Below, one piece after another: positions 1 to 11,720 of a DNA stretch of 64,000 nucleotides. Origin of the DNA: Oxyruncus cristatus (Eukaryota; Chordata; Aves; Passeriformes; Cotingidae). Made by a program: the position numbers and the translations under genes. Every line of letters begins with the position of its first letter. Position 1 is the stretch's first letter. The stretch is from NCBI GenBank assembly GCA_013399855.1, contig VXAY01001003.1:1046066-1110065 (forward strand), read 5' to 3'. The notes beneath the pieces are model-generated. The model saw only the letters and a list, made by a program, of their open reading frames with translations, did not search any database and was not told the DNA's origin.

Positions 1-3000
1 CGCCTCAAGGCTCTATTATGACATTTTGCTATTGAGGGAGCTGCACCAAAGAAGAATTTGGTAAAGACCATCTTAGAATCCCAGAATGTTTTGGGTTGGA
101 AGGGACCCTAAAGCTCATCTTGTTTCACCCCCTGCCATGGGCAGGAACACCTTCCACTAGCCCAGGTTGCTCCAAGCCCCATCTAACCTGGCCTTGGACA
201 CTTGCAGGGATGGGGCAGCCACAGCTTCTCTGGGCAACCTGGGCCAGGGCCTCCCCACCCTCACAGGGAAGAATTCCTTCCTAATATCCAATCCAAACCT
301 GCCCTCAGTCAGCCTGAAACCATTACATCTTGCTCCAGAGAAGCCACAGCGGGAAGCTTGGCCGGGGTGAAGGCAGGAGGGACGGAGGGGATCAGCTCCC
401 GCCATTAGGCAAGGCTTGTCCCAACCCACAGCACCTGCACTGGGATGGAGATTCATTCCCCAGTTTCAAGTAATTCGGGTCATTGGCTCATCAGCAAACT
501 CCCAACAGCACGAAGACAATCCACTTGTCGCTGCACACGGAATTCCCTCCGGACTGACCCCTGCCCCACGCCTCATTCCCAGCCCAGCTCCCTGTGGATG
601 TGTGCTGGCACCACTGCCGGGGTTACCATCGCTTCCACTCACGGGGCATAGCTGTGGCTGCAGCCCCCACGGAAGCTCGGTGCTCTCCCATCCATGGTAA
701 ATGAACTTGGATGGGAGGGATGAGCCCAGCTGGGCACGGCTCCTTTTCGCCTCGAGCTTCGCCAGCTGCCAACGCCAGGAATTACGGTACCGTGAGCGAA
801 TCCAGGGACAGGGAGGGGATGAGCATCTTCTCAACAAAAACAACATCAGAATAACAAGGCACAAACTCAAATGGCTTCTACAGAACAGCTCGGCACCGCC
901 AGGGAATTGTATTTTCCAGAGTAAGGTATGAAAATGGACAGAAAGCATTTTTAAGCTCTAATATCAATCTTTTTATCGAGATTTAAAACTAACAGACTGC
1001 CTTGGTGTGAGAGGAGCATCCTACAAATTCCTGGCACAGCCAAATTTAACAAGAAATCCTCTTCCTTCCTCAGACTCTTTCACTGAGACTGTGGCATTAT
1101 AAATACATCAGAGCCTTGAAAGAAGCACGGGAACATTGCTCTTCCTACGCCCGGCTCCATCCTTGAAAATGGAGCTGTAATATATTCAAAACTCGGCAAT
1201 AACGAAAAACAACCCCAAAACCAGCCCCCAGGGGAGGCTCTGGGAGCTGCATTTCACTCACGGCGCGTGAGTGAATACATAATGTGAGAACACAGGTATT
1301 TGTGTGCACAGATACCTTGAAAATGGATGGAAGCAACACCAACAAAAGGAGCAGCCTTCTGCCGTAGCCGCTCGCTGCTTAATCCCTTTCTCTGCGTTTT
1401 CCCGTTTGCAAATTGCTGCTGGAACATCTCTAAATCAAGCCCTAAAGCCGGGTGGTTGCTGGTTATTTACAGCGGGCTGGGGTTGATAAAACCCCTCAGA
1501 CACAGCCCGGGCTGGCGAGGGGCCGTAACTCATCCCTGGGAGCTGCCTCCCGTGGATTAATAGCTCCCCAGGATGCAGGGGAAGCTGGAAGGAGGATGGA
1601 AAACAGCAGTTTAAACAACAACAACAACAAAAAAAAGCACCATTTCTGACTCTCCACCTCCCCCTGCAGGAAAATTAGCCAAGGATAGGTGGAAAATTGT
1701 ATCATAAAGCTGATTTATACACCAGGGCAAAGGGAAAAAAAAGGGGCATTTTCTCTTGTTACTTAAAACAGCGTAAATCTCAGAGTTGCTTGCTCAGATT
1801 TCAGTGGGTTTTCTGATTTAGGACATTTAAAGTTCTGGGTTACTCCAAATAAAAATGGTTTTCTTTACAAGACAAATACTTACAGTGATTATTCAGTTAA
1901 TTTGCCTTATTAATAGGATTCGTTTATTCCGTTATTTGTCTTCTCCCGTGTGGTGCTGGAGTTCAACCTTCAGGTGAAGTGGGATGATCTGTAAATAAAT
2001 GTACCCCTGTGATCCCCCTGGACCTCCCAGCGCCACAGTGAAGTTGCCCGTGGCAGAACCAGTTTGGATACAGGGGAATCTCTGTTAGCAGCACGAGGCT
2101 GGTGAGACACCACTGCCACCCTGAATGCGTCTGGGAGGGGGTAGGACCTACACACATTAGCACAAGTACATTATCCTGATCGTTACCCCACCAAAAACTT
2201 GATTCAGGCTGGTATTGCTTGATTCAAACACTGAGGGGAAATTTAATAACAGTTCCTTTAAAAAGGAATTTGAAAAGGTATGGCCTTCTTTGCTTAAAAG
2301 AATGAAAAGTGAAAGTCTGTTTGCTCAAGCCAGTTTTGGCCATGAGCTCTGAGTGCTGAGCAGAGACGTGCTCTGAGCAGGGGAGAAATGAAAAATAGGG
2401 AAACCCCCCAAATCTGGGCTGTTCTACAGGACAGTTCCCAAGCCCCTGAGGATGCAGACACTGCACCTGGAGATACTCAAGCACCCAGCCCTGGCATGGC
2501 ATCCTAACTCTTATCTTCTCCATTTAAACCATTTTTCCTGCCTGCTGCCTTGCACTGCTGTAGGCAGGACCGAGTCTGAGCTCCTTCCAGATGTCTCTTT
2601 GCCATTCCCAAATTTGGGAGGCAGAGCACAGCCTCGCAGAGGGCTTGGGAATAAGATGCCTCATAAACAGCAGAGGTGGTCCGAGATACTCCCTGCTGGC
2701 TCCTCACTGGCTCCTCCCACAGCAGTGCTGGGATGGGAGATATTCCCCCTGCAAACTGGCTGCAGGCATTCCCAAAATAACCAGCTTCTCATTAATTCCA
2801 GCGTCAGGAGCACAGTGGTTTGGGGATTTCCAGTCTAATCCTTCCTTTGGCTTTAATTCCAGTGCTTAGTCTTTCTCTGTCTACAGCGTGAGGTGCTTTA
2901 CATGGAAATTGAAACTAAAAGCAACATCAGGAATTTGTAACAAAAGCTTTTCCTCTTAAAAAGCAAAATAAAATTCCAACAGGGAGAGGACCACAATCCA

Positions 3001-6000
3001 GCCACAACAGTCTTTGAAGCTTCCCACTCCATGGGGAATAACCCCTAGAACCTCCCCTCAGCTCACCCACTGCCAAAGAACAGGATAGTGGAGCAATATT
3101 ATAAGAATATTGATCCACAAAAAATACAGAAGCTGGTCTTGCAAACATTTCAGCACTTCCTACCACAAGACCCTATTTTTTTGAGTTCTTCCAGCCTTGT
3201 TGCCTGAGGATGAAGTTTTCCAGGTGGGATGTCTGTCCCAGGATGAACACTCGCCTGGGTACCTGCACTCTGCCCTACAGCACGAGTGTCTTAACAATAC
3301 AGTCTTTAATTACACAATCCCAGGAGCATTCCAGGATTTTCACTCTGCCTGGTGAAAAGGAATCACAGTCAGGCAGGGAATGAAATTGCTGAGAAATATA
3401 AAAAATTAGCGACTAAATCCCAGGACTTCTGGAGCTGGAAACATCGGGAAAGGGGACAGGCCCTGGAAGGAGTGAATGGAGATCTTTTGTTTAAAAAGCC
3501 CTCAGTGAGCTGGTCCTTGTTCAGCAAGTGCCATCATTCCTGTGCCATGGATCCTGCTGGAGAGCTGGGCTAAATCCAACAGGTGATTATGTCACCAAAG
3601 ACTCAGAGGCTCAAATTCAACTCGCACAGACAACAGGAATTCTGACTCCTGAGTGAGATGCTGAAAATTAAGAGGAGTGACTTGTCCTGGGCTTTATCCA
3701 AGGGAAAGGAGAGGAACAGGCATCCTTGGGGAGGGATTCATCCTGAGACATGTGGCTGGGAGAGGTCAGGGAATGGCATCAGGTGGGCTTTGCACTGACT
3801 AAACACAGAGCACAGGTGATGTGCTGAGACTTGTTCTACATCAGAGAGATCTCAGTGCAGAAAGACGAACCGCACCCATCCTAAATTTGTCACTATTTCC
3901 ATAGAATTATTTTCAAATTCACACCAGGAGATGCCATTTTATCTGTAGGCAGCATACCAGCAACCTGGAGCTGAAGGCTTTAAATCAAAAGACACTTGCC
4001 TGGCACCAAGGACTTTCCAAAAAACTTCAGAAATTTACCTGATTTAAAAGTTGGCACTGAAGTGTTCCCTGCTGTGCTGCCTGAACAGGATTCCCTGCTC
4101 CTGTCAGCACAGATATTAATGTACACACACAAGAGGGCAGAGCTGTGCTGGCACATTCCAACTTAAATATGCCCAGTTCTTTGCGCTGCAGGGATTACTG
4201 GCCTGTTATTTCAGGGAGAAGAGGATGAAGTGAAGGATATTATACCATTTAATGCTAATCCATTTTTTTAATCTCGCTATTCCAAACTAACAGCTTGATC
4301 ACACACATCCTGAGCAACACACACGCAGAGCTACTCCCCACATACCCTGAAAGATGGAAACACCCAGGTCTCTTACATAAAACAATGATGTAATTACCAA
4401 CTAAGCTATCTTAGTTAGAAACCATTTTCTTCCCACGAGGTTGGAGGTTCAAATGGGCTAAAAGATCTTGGCCAAATGGAAAGGAGTGGGTATGGACAGA
4501 TAAGGGGCTGTGCCAGCTTCCCTCCACCTCCACATTCCCACCAAAGCCCTTCTTTCTGACACACTTAGAAGTATTAATTAATTTAACTCAAGGGGGTTGT
4601 TTTTATCTGGAGTTCTCAGGCAGCTTCCCTCTTGCAAGTTCAAAGGCAGCTTTGAAGCTGGCTCAAAGAATGGATTTATATTGATTTAAGAAAATGTATC
4701 AGGAATTCAGAACTGATCGGCTCTGCAAGTGCACGGAATCGACTCCTCGGGGTCAAGAGCTCCTGCTGTTCAGGGTGCTCCAGCCACTGAAACACTCACA
4801 GAATCCCTCAGAATATCTGCAGGAGCAGGAGGGATCCCCACTGGCTCACCTGGGTGAGCAGGAGCCGCTCATCAAAAGCCACTTATCAACTTCTGCATAA
4901 TCTGAACGTTGTTTATTATCCAAGAGCCACGTTGTGAGATTGTTTATCGTCACAGAGTCACTACCCACCAAAGGGAGCTTCACTGCCCAGCAAAGAGGCA
5001 ACTGGTTTTTACTTGAACCCACTGACTCCCCCTGGCTTCAGGGAGGAGCCCACACCCCTCACTACTCGAGCAGGCCGAGCCGTGCATTGCAATCTATCCA
5101 CTTCCACGGTATTTTTCACTTAATGTCTCCAAATGTTTTGTTAACCGAAAGCCTGCAGCATCCAGAGCCTGTCACTGGATATTAGGCCAAGCTTGTGGTT
5201 GATAAATGGAAAGAAACAAAAGCCAAAGCGCTTTGCCAAAGGTCACAGTTAATTCCTTGCTTCAAACCCCAGAAAAAAACATACCTGCAAAGCATCCAAA
5301 AAAATATCCCAATGCCCAGGCCTGGGAGAACACTTAATCCCTGCTAATACTTTTATAGGATTTTCACTTTGAAAATTATCTACCTGACCCTTCCTTGGGT
5401 AAATGTGGAGGTGGTTGGTGACAATTCAGAATTCTCCTTCTTCACAGCCAAATGGATTTCTATCCCAAATTCTTCCCAGCGATTCAAGTGAATTCCATTT
5501 TGCTTCAGTGTATGTATTATAGTGTGTACATGCCTAGGATTCTACCTTGTCATTAAAACACCATCACTGCAGCTCACAAATTCTGAGATCTCACCTGCAT
5601 GTAGAAATCCAAATGAATTTAGAATTGTCCCATTAACCTCTGAACTGTTATGAGGCAAAGAGGAGCTCAGAACTTACTTTCTCAATATGTTTTTCAGTGA
5701 CTAAGGGGAATAAATTCAAGTGATGCTCCATAAAAATCAACAATACAAGCTGGTCAAAGTGTTTCTCTGCTCCTCTAAAGTGACTTGATTTGCCTGCGTG
5801 GGAAAAGAAAAGTGGAAAGATGGGAGGCGGCCTATCTCAATTCCAACCCAGCAAAGCATTTAGGAAAATATCTGATTGATTTAAAATGCAGGAGGGAGAT
5901 TAAAAGCCCATCCCAGCAGGCTGACATTAACTCCAGATCGTTCCAAGGAACAGAGCTCCCTTTATTCCCCTCAGTCGCCTCGGGACAAAATATCAGCGCA

Positions 6001-9000
6001 GGCAGAGTTATGGATGTTGATGGAGCAACAAAGGGAATTGATTTTGGGAGCAGCTCTCCCCGTGGGGAGGAAAGGACAAACTAATGAATGGGGTTTGCTG
6101 CTCCTGTGACACCCTGCTGAGCAATGACTGTCACCACAGGACACTCCGAGGGGGCATCACCGGTCCCATTAATTCAGAGGGTGGGACGGAGAGATCCCAA
6201 ACCCAGCTGCTGTGTACAGCACCTCCCGCCACCACAGGCTGCTCCAGAACCTTTAGACCTCCTTCAGCCTCCCTGAACACTCATACTCTTCCCTCTGGGC
6301 TGACCTGCCTGCAAGCCAGACTCTCCCAAATACCAACCTTTTGGGCTTTCACAGCTCAGCAGCCACACGACGGTTCAGCCACTTCAAGAGCGGATTCTGC
6401 CCCCCAACTCGAAGTTATTAAGAGTTATAAAAATAGGTTGTTAAACACTGGCTCTTGGTTTCCATTTTTTTCCTGGCTCACGGGCAGGATCACAGGAGGA
6501 AAGCAAGGAACAGTCAGGGGAAGCTGTTCCACTCAGGTACAACAATATTCAACATATTCTCACCTGCATCGGTGAAAATGTGTTTTTCTGGTTAAAGCAA
6601 CAAAACCCACGCGTGTATTTTGTTACTCCAGTTATTTCTGGCAACTTTGAGATCCCATTATAAGAAACACACAGTTAATACCTCACTCCTACCCCACACA
6701 GACAAGCTGAGTGCAGCACTGTGATGGTTAAAACAGGGCTTCAGCCATGACTTGGTCACACTGTGCCACCCCTGTGTACAACCACAGGCCAGAGTTATTG
6801 CCCCATTTGGGCACAAAGTTCACCCACCCCAAACTGCTCACAGGCAACCAAGTTATCCCACGTGGTCTCTGCATTTCAGACCTCTCTGCATTAATGTTGG
6901 GTTCAGAAGACATTGATACTGGAGCTTTATCCTGCTTCAAAACACAATGCAAATACAAAAAGGCAAATTGCTGTAACAGAAAGTGGCCATTCAGTGTTTA
7001 AAAATTTCAGTTTAAAATAAGTTTAGCAGTGCTCTACTGTTCAAACAGCACTGATGTAGCCTGGCTCCTTAAAGTTCACCGTAATTCTCCTCAGCCAAAC
7101 TAAAATGGGATGAGATATTTAATTAAGATGTTCCAGGAAGATCCTATTAAAAAAAAACCCACTGTCAAGGGAAAAAGGATGCTATTCTTCCCTGCCAAAT
7201 CCCACAAAAACATATCCAGCATCCCCTGGCTCTCCCTCCTCCTCTCTTCCATGCCCTCAGCCCCTCACCCACGCACACAGGACACTGTTACATCACTCCT
7301 AGTACAAATCTTTTTGCTGCCCTCATTTCCCAGAGATTAACCATCAGGCAGCTCAAATCAGCTTTCCCTGCTGCACTACAGTCAAATATTAAAAGGCAAA
7401 GCCCCAAGGCTTCCAAGGAGTTTCAGTGGGAGCGGCCCAAGGTGTGCCAGGCCCTGGAGATGCCTCAATTTACCTGAAGAGGCAGAAAAGAGAATTACAG
7501 AAGTCACAGGCTAGATGACTTTCGTAATTCACCCCAGTTTCCTTGGAGCCAAGGGTTGTGTCAGCACAAAAGGGAGATCCAGAGGCACAAATAGATGGGA
7601 CCTGCACGACGAGGCGGGAAAAGGTGAGGGATATGGAAGGTGAGATCAGAACCATCACCGTCACAGAGAAGGATGGAGATGTACCATCTCCCTAAGAAGC
7701 CAAACTGCCTCAGTGCAAGTCACAGTAACTGGTTGCAAGTGACCAATTCAGAGTAATTTCAGAGCAATCCTTGCTCTAAAGATAAAATAACTTTGGGGGT
7801 TATTTTTGTTTTCATACAGGCCCGAAGCAGCTCTGGGCAATGTCCCAAAGGGGTCTGGGCTTGTGCTGAGCCCTCAAGCCCCGTCTCCAGGACAGCCACA
7901 CTCTGCTCAAGGGCTGGAATTCTGCTCCCAGGAATTCAGGGAGCCCGAGCTCCCCAAAACAAAAGCAAAGTGGCTCTTCCAGCTTCCCAGGGCCTACATG
8001 CAAGAGGAAGAACTCCATCTTTAGGTAGAAACGTCAGTGTAGTGCCCAGCTGCCAAACAAGCTCCTTTTTGATGCCAGCATTATCCCACGGCAGTCTGCA
8101 TCTCAAGGAATAGGGAAGATTTCCCCCTAAAGTGTGCTTTGACAGGCACATCAGGGCAAAAGACTGAGCTTCCTGACTGAGCTTTTTGAATGGGACTGAT
8201 GGAATGGAAAAGGGCGCTTCTGGCTGGCACTGGGAGCACATACTCCTAATCAGTGCCCTCTGGACACTTGAGAAAGGAAAATCAATTAAAAACCAGCCCA
8301 AAGCTCAGCTTAGGTAGGCACAGAAGCTCTGCAGGGCCCAGGTGTGTGCAGGGAAGGGGAGCACAGCTCAGAGCCACAGGGAAGGAAACGCTCATCGCGT
8401 GCACCGGCACAAGTCACACCACAGGAACAAGGCAAGGGGGGAAAGGAGGGCCTCCAACACCAAACTGTGCTGCAGGATTGACCAGATCCCTCACGAAACA
8501 GCAGGCTTTGGTCAAGTCTTTTGAACCAATAGCTGACATTGCTCCTGTTCCAGTTCAGATTCAACCAAGGTTTCGAAACGACTGAATTAATTCATTTTCA
8601 ACATGAAAAAAAACCAACAGCGAACAAAAGCAAACAAGCAATAATTAAACCCAGTCACAACCTGCCTGATTTGATCTCACTTTTACTTCAAATCTTGGAA
8701 AACGTGACATAAAAAACCCAAAAGGACACAATGTCAGCTTCCTAAGATCATTTCCACAGCAAGACATCATCCTGAAGAACCCAAAGTGAACAAACCCCTG
8801 TTGTTATCTGAGAAGATAAATGAGTATCAGACTCATTAGTAGCCCAACAAGGAAGCACACAATAAAAACACAGTGTCACAGTGTTATAAGCAAACATGAT
8901 GCAGGCTGTGGGTGCACTCAGTCAGCCAGAAACAGCACTGAGCTCACAGAGACCCCAGGAAAATATTGGTATTCAGCAAACTGCAGTCTAGACAGTCTCC

Positions 9001-9105
9001 TCTTTTCCCAGAGGACATTTATTTCCTCCTAGACAGCTGCACACACTGTAAAAGACATCTCAAAACCAACCTGCCCAAGACAAACAATCATATCTTCAAA
9101 CCAAC
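1..9105 (-). other. BBS4: BBS4 intron 2 (partial, runs off left edge)
   Basis: This non-coding stretch lies downstream of BBS4 exon 2 on the minus strand. I looked on the minus strand for the next expected exon, which encodes the conserved segment around the first TPR (with a NWLIHLHYIRKDYE-like motif in human), and did not find it, so exon 3 probably lies left of position 1. Besides one CR1 fragment near the left edge and a short AAC run near 1615-1637, I see nothing gene-like. The open frames here have no recognisable domain and no splice context. Confidence 0.75.
74..330 (-). mobile_element. CR1 LINE 3'-end fragment
   Basis: The plus strand reads the reverse complement of the CR1 3' end. 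It shows the characteristic block GGGTTGGAAGGGACC, then CCATGGGCAGGAACACCTTC, then a GGGATGGGGCAGCCACAGCTT core. The copy is 5'-truncated, as is typical of CR1, and lies in BBS4 intron 2 in the same orientation as the gene. Confidence 0.9.
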
Positions 9106-9157
9106 CTTTCTTAGCCCGGGGTTTCGGAGGTTCTGTAGCCGCCGGCAACGAAGAAAC
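9106..9157 (-). CDS. BBS4: BBS4 coding exon 2
   Basis: This 52-base exon encodes 17 residues plus the first base of the next codon (G, consistent with the alanine that follows KK in human). The acceptor is a pyrimidine-rich TCTTTCCAG at 9158-9166 and the donor GTTGGT begins at 9105. The basic PRAKK tail just before the donor is the conserved part. Confidence 0.85.
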
Positions 9158-11047
9158 CTGGAAAGACAGAAAACAGGAGCAGTAAATACACCGGGCAGGG
9201 CTTCCTGGAGCTCTGCTCCAGAAAAATAATCAGAAAGGACAAGTGGCAACTCCCAAAAGAGAGCATAAAAATAGCAGCATTGCTGCTGGACAAACTCTGC
9301 CCTGCCAAGCAAGGCTGAGAGTTCTGTTCCATGGGTAGATTAAATCGACCCCCTCGTTGTGCAGCTCATTCCCTTTCCGTGGGTTCACTGCTGTCCATCA
9401 GCATCCTGGAAAGGCACCAGGCACCGTTTCCTCGCAAAAGAACAATACCCAAGCATCTGAAATGCTAATTGGAGCTCACGCAGAAAATAAGTGAAAAAAA
9501 CCCCCATTTATTATAAAATATTTCTGAAGGTAATTAGAGCAAAGCTGTTCCTGGGGAAATCCCCGAGCCCGCAGAGGGTGAGGGCAAACCTCGACCTGCA
9601 AATATCGCCCAGAGCTCCCAGGCCGTGGAAGATAAATGCATTTTTTTACCATTTTCTTACTTTCCATCCAAAATCAAGCCTTCCAAGAAGAGAAACAGTA
9701 TTACACAAGGAAGCATTGTTATTTTTTACTTCAATTTTTGAGGAAGAAACACTCCTCACTCCTCTTCCCCAGAGACAAGACAGGATTTCATACACCTGTG
9801 TCACCTCCCCTCTCCTTAATTAACAATCTTTTAAAGCACAGATTCAGTCAATCCTTGTTCCTTGCAATGTTTTGGGAATATTTTCTAATTGCATCATTTT
9901 TTACTGGAGATGGGGAGGATCAGAGATGCTGACTACAGTACCTGAGACATGAAAAATAACCTAAAAAAGGCTCTTCCTTTTTTCATTACTGTTTACTTTT
10001 TCCTGTTTCTTACTAGTTTCTAAAATGTTATTCATTTTGCTGATTGTGAAAAGCTGAGTCGATATTTTTACACAATTCCCCAAAGCCAAGCACTTGTTCC
10101 TCAGCAGGAAACTTGTTCCTCAGCACAAACTCCTCTTTTTTTTTAATCTGTTAACAACTTTTTTTTAATCTGCACACATCAATCCAATTCTGAGTCCTCT
10201 CACTCAGCACTGTTGAGACTTCCCTGCAGTTTCTCGTATTTCCTCCTCAACGGAGCTACTTTCTTGCCAGGCTTTTGGGTAGGTCATTTCTAGATATACT
10301 GAACAAGCCAGGCCTGGGGGAATTCACTGCAACCACCCTCCGGCACAAAAAAAAATCAGAAAATCGTGGAGTGGTTTGAAGAGACCTTAGAGGTGACCAA
10401 GTCCCACTCCCCTGCCACGGGCAGGGACACCTTCCACTAGCCCAGGTTGCTCCAAGCCCCGTCCAGCCTGGCCTTCAACACTTCCAGGGATGGGGCAGCC
10501 ACAGCTTCTCTGGGCAAACTGTGCCGGGGCCTCCCCACCTCACAGACAACAACTCCTTCCCAATATCCCATCTAACCCTGCCTTCCAACAGTGGGAAGCC
10601 ATTCCCCCTCATCCTGTCCCTCCACCCCTTGTCCCAAGTCCCTCTCCAGCTCTCCTGGAGCCCCTTTAGGCACTGGAAGGGGCTCTAATGTCTCCCTGGA
10701 GCTTCTCCTCTCCAGCTGAACACCCACAGCTCCCTCAGCCGCCGCTCAGCTCCCTCACCTCAGCTCCCTCAGCCGCCGCTCCCCCAGCCCCTTCCCCAGC
10801 TCCACTACCCTTCGCTGACACGCTCCAGCACCTGCTAACCGATTATTAATATCAATTACTTCAATAAAGGTTAAATTTCCCTCATGTTTTTCATACCAAG
10901 TGTGCAAAGATTAAAAACTTGCTCTTAAAAGCACCTGCCGCCGCCCCTCACCTCCCTCTCCCTCCGCTCGCCTCCCTCCACCTCCCACACACCCCCTTTC
11001 CTTGGCGAACTCTCGCCCCTCACCGAGGCGTCCTGCGGCTCCGCCAT
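9106..11047 (-). CDS. BBS4: BBS4, Bardet-Biedl syndrome 4 protein (5' end, coding exons 1-2, partial)
   Basis: BBS4 is a TPR-repeat subunit of the BBSome, the coat complex that moves membrane cargo to and from the primary cilium; it also localises to centriolar satellites. Only the N-terminal 25 residues plus one base are in the window, joining 11047-11024 and 9157-9106. The peptide starts MAEPQDAS and continues VSSLPAATEPPKPRAKK. It matches the disordered head of human BBS4, which also starts MAE and carries an ES-QKPRQKK motif before the TPRs. The two exons give 76 coding bases, the same as the human c.76/77 boundary recalled from memory, and both splice sites are GT-AG. The start lies inside a CpG-rich region with an RFX X-box, which suits a ciliary gene. 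The peptide is short and poorly conserved, so the call rests on exon lengths, phase, the PRxKK tail, the promoter type and known synteny with ARIH1. Confidence 0.85.
9158..11023 (-). other. BBS4: BBS4 intron 1
   Basis: This is a 1,866-base GT-AG intron. It holds a long CR1 fragment (10355-10833) and several A/T-rich runs near 9960-10170. The end nearest exon 1 (about 10,920-11,023 on the plus strand) is C-rich with few purines and forms the edge of the promoter CpG-rich region. I see no other gene in it. Confidence 0.8.
10355..10833 (-). mobile_element. CR1 LINE 3'-end fragment, longest copy in window
   Basis: This is a nearly 480-base reverse-complement CR1 tail with the standard blocks in order: CCTGCCACGGGCAGGGACAC, the GGGATGGGGCAGCCACAGCTT core, the CCTTGTCCCAAGTCCC block and the CTCTCCAGCTGAACACCC block. 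A local duplication of a CTCCCTCAGCCGCCGCT motif occurs near 10730-10790. It lies about 190 bases downstream of BBS4 exon 1 in BBS4 intron 1, in the same orientation as the gene. Confidence 0.93.
11024..11047 (-). CDS. BBS4: BBS4 coding exon 1
   Basis: This exon has 24 coding bases, eight codons (MAEPQDAS), ending at a GTGAGG donor (from 11023 downward). The start codon is in a GGCCATGG context, a good Kozak match. The human gene also has eight codons before its first coding junction, by inference from the c.76 boundary and a 52-base exon 2. Confidence 0.83.
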
Positions 11048-11064
11048 GGCCGCGGCGGACCGCG

Positions 11065-11078
11065 GTTGCCATGGCGAC
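11065..11078. promoter_or_regulatory. BBS4: RFX X-box
   Basis: The 14 bases GTTGCCATGGCGAC form an almost perfect inverted repeat of RFX half-sites (GTTGCC and GGCGAC around AT). This is the X-box recognised by RFX2/RFX3 and by C. elegans DAF-19, regulators of ciliary genes including BBSome genes. It ends 17 bases upstream of the BBS4 start codon, so it is probably in the 5' UTR or core promoter. Confidence 0.85.
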
Positions 11079-11086
11079 CGCCCGCC

Positions 11087-11094
11087 ACTTCCGG
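11087..11094 (-). promoter_or_regulatory. BBS4: ETS/GABP-type site
   Basis: The minus strand reads CCGGAAGT, the consensus for GABPA/ELK-type ETS factors common in TATA-less CpG-island promoters. It lies nine bases beyond the X-box. Confidence 0.6.
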
Positions 11095-11217
11095 GGCGGC
11101 CATGGCGCGCGGGGCACGGCGGGAAGGCGGCGGTGGCGGCAGGACCCCGGGTATTTCCCCCGCGTCCGCTTGGACGTGAAAAACACCCGAGAAGACACAG
11201 AAATTATAAAATGTCCC

Positions 11218-11236
11218 TTTATTGGAAGGTTTTATT
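11218..11236 (-). terminator. ARIH1: Tandem poly(A) signals, probable distal ARIH1 3' end
   Basis: Two AATAAA hexamers lie on the minus strand at 11236-11231 and 11223-11218. Downstream (11205-11165) the minus strand reads a U/GU-rich stretch with TTTCTGTGTCTTC and GGTGTTTTTC, the expected downstream element. Cleavage would be expected near 11195-11210. No other minus-strand gene lies between here and the ARIH1 stop codon, so ARIH1 is the likely owner. Transcript data are not available to confirm it. Confidence 0.65.
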
Positions 11237-11473
11237 GGGAGCTCCGCGAGCTGGGTGGGGGGCCAGGCCGCCAGTGAGGAGAGACGGCCCGGGAAGTGCT
11301 GCGGGGCCGCGGCCCCACTCGCCCGATCCCTCGGAGCAGCGGCAGGGAGGGACCTTGGCATGAGGGCTTTTGTTCTTCTTTATATTCCCACAGCGTCTGG
11401 GGGGATGGTGCCCTCATAGCCAAGCACTTCACCTGGGAGCAACTGGAACCCGGTGGAGAGGAACGGCAGCGGG

Positions 11474-11720
11474 TTCTCCCACAGAACAGGGTGTTAATTA
11501 CCATTATCTTAAGGTTTGCCATCAGGATCGAGGATGCCGCAGACCAGGTTTCCTTTGGGAATTACCGTCACCTTAAAGGTTTGCCAACGGCTATCGGGAT
11601 TCAAGACACCACAGCCCAATCCTTTTGGTTCTCCCACTGAACAGGGAGTTAATTACCATTATCAAGGTTTTCAAACAGCCACGGGGATTGAGGACGCTAC
11701 AGCCCAGGTTTCCTTTGGGT
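11474..11720. repeat. Degenerate tandem repeat, three copies
   Basis: Three related units begin with ATTACC at 11497, 11561 and 11652. Each runs through a GGTTT-CA-C-GG-AT-GAGGA-GC--CAG core, and the first and third end in CAGGTTTCCTTTGGG. The spacings are 64 and 91 bases. The extra length of the second unit is a TTCTCCCACNGAACAGGGNGTT segment that also precedes the first unit (11474 and 11629), so there is also a 155-base higher-order period. Copies differ by about 15-25 per cent by eye. I do not recognise it as a known transposon. Confidence 0.75.

Larger units (their letters stand above)
10930..11370. promoter_or_regulatory. BBS4: CpG-rich promoter of BBS4, overlapping the ARIH1 3' end
   Basis: CpG dinucleotides and GC content rise sharply here compared with the flanking introns, peaking around 11030-11130 and again at 11240-11350. 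No TATA box stands at a useful distance from the BBS4 start codon. An RFX X-box and an ETS-type site lie within 50 bases upstream of the ATG, and the ATG itself sits in a YY1-like GGCCATGGCGG context. This fits a broadly expressed, TATA-less promoter. The transcription start cannot be fixed from sequence, but 11050-11150 is likely. The region extends past the apparent ARIH1 polyadenylation signal. Confidence 0.75.

Noticed and set aside
1..9105. Possible BBS4 exon 3 in this interval
   Set aside because: I scanned the minus strand for the conserved NWLIHLHYIRKDYE-type segment with flanking splice sites and did not find it; it is probably left of the window. A profile search would settle it.
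10911..11363. Several overlapping frames of 86-113 codons on both strands at the BBS4 promoter
   Set aside because: CpG-rich sequence is poor in stop codons, so frames on all strands are open by composition. Only the 8-codon BBS4 exon 1 has a donor and a homologous partner exon.
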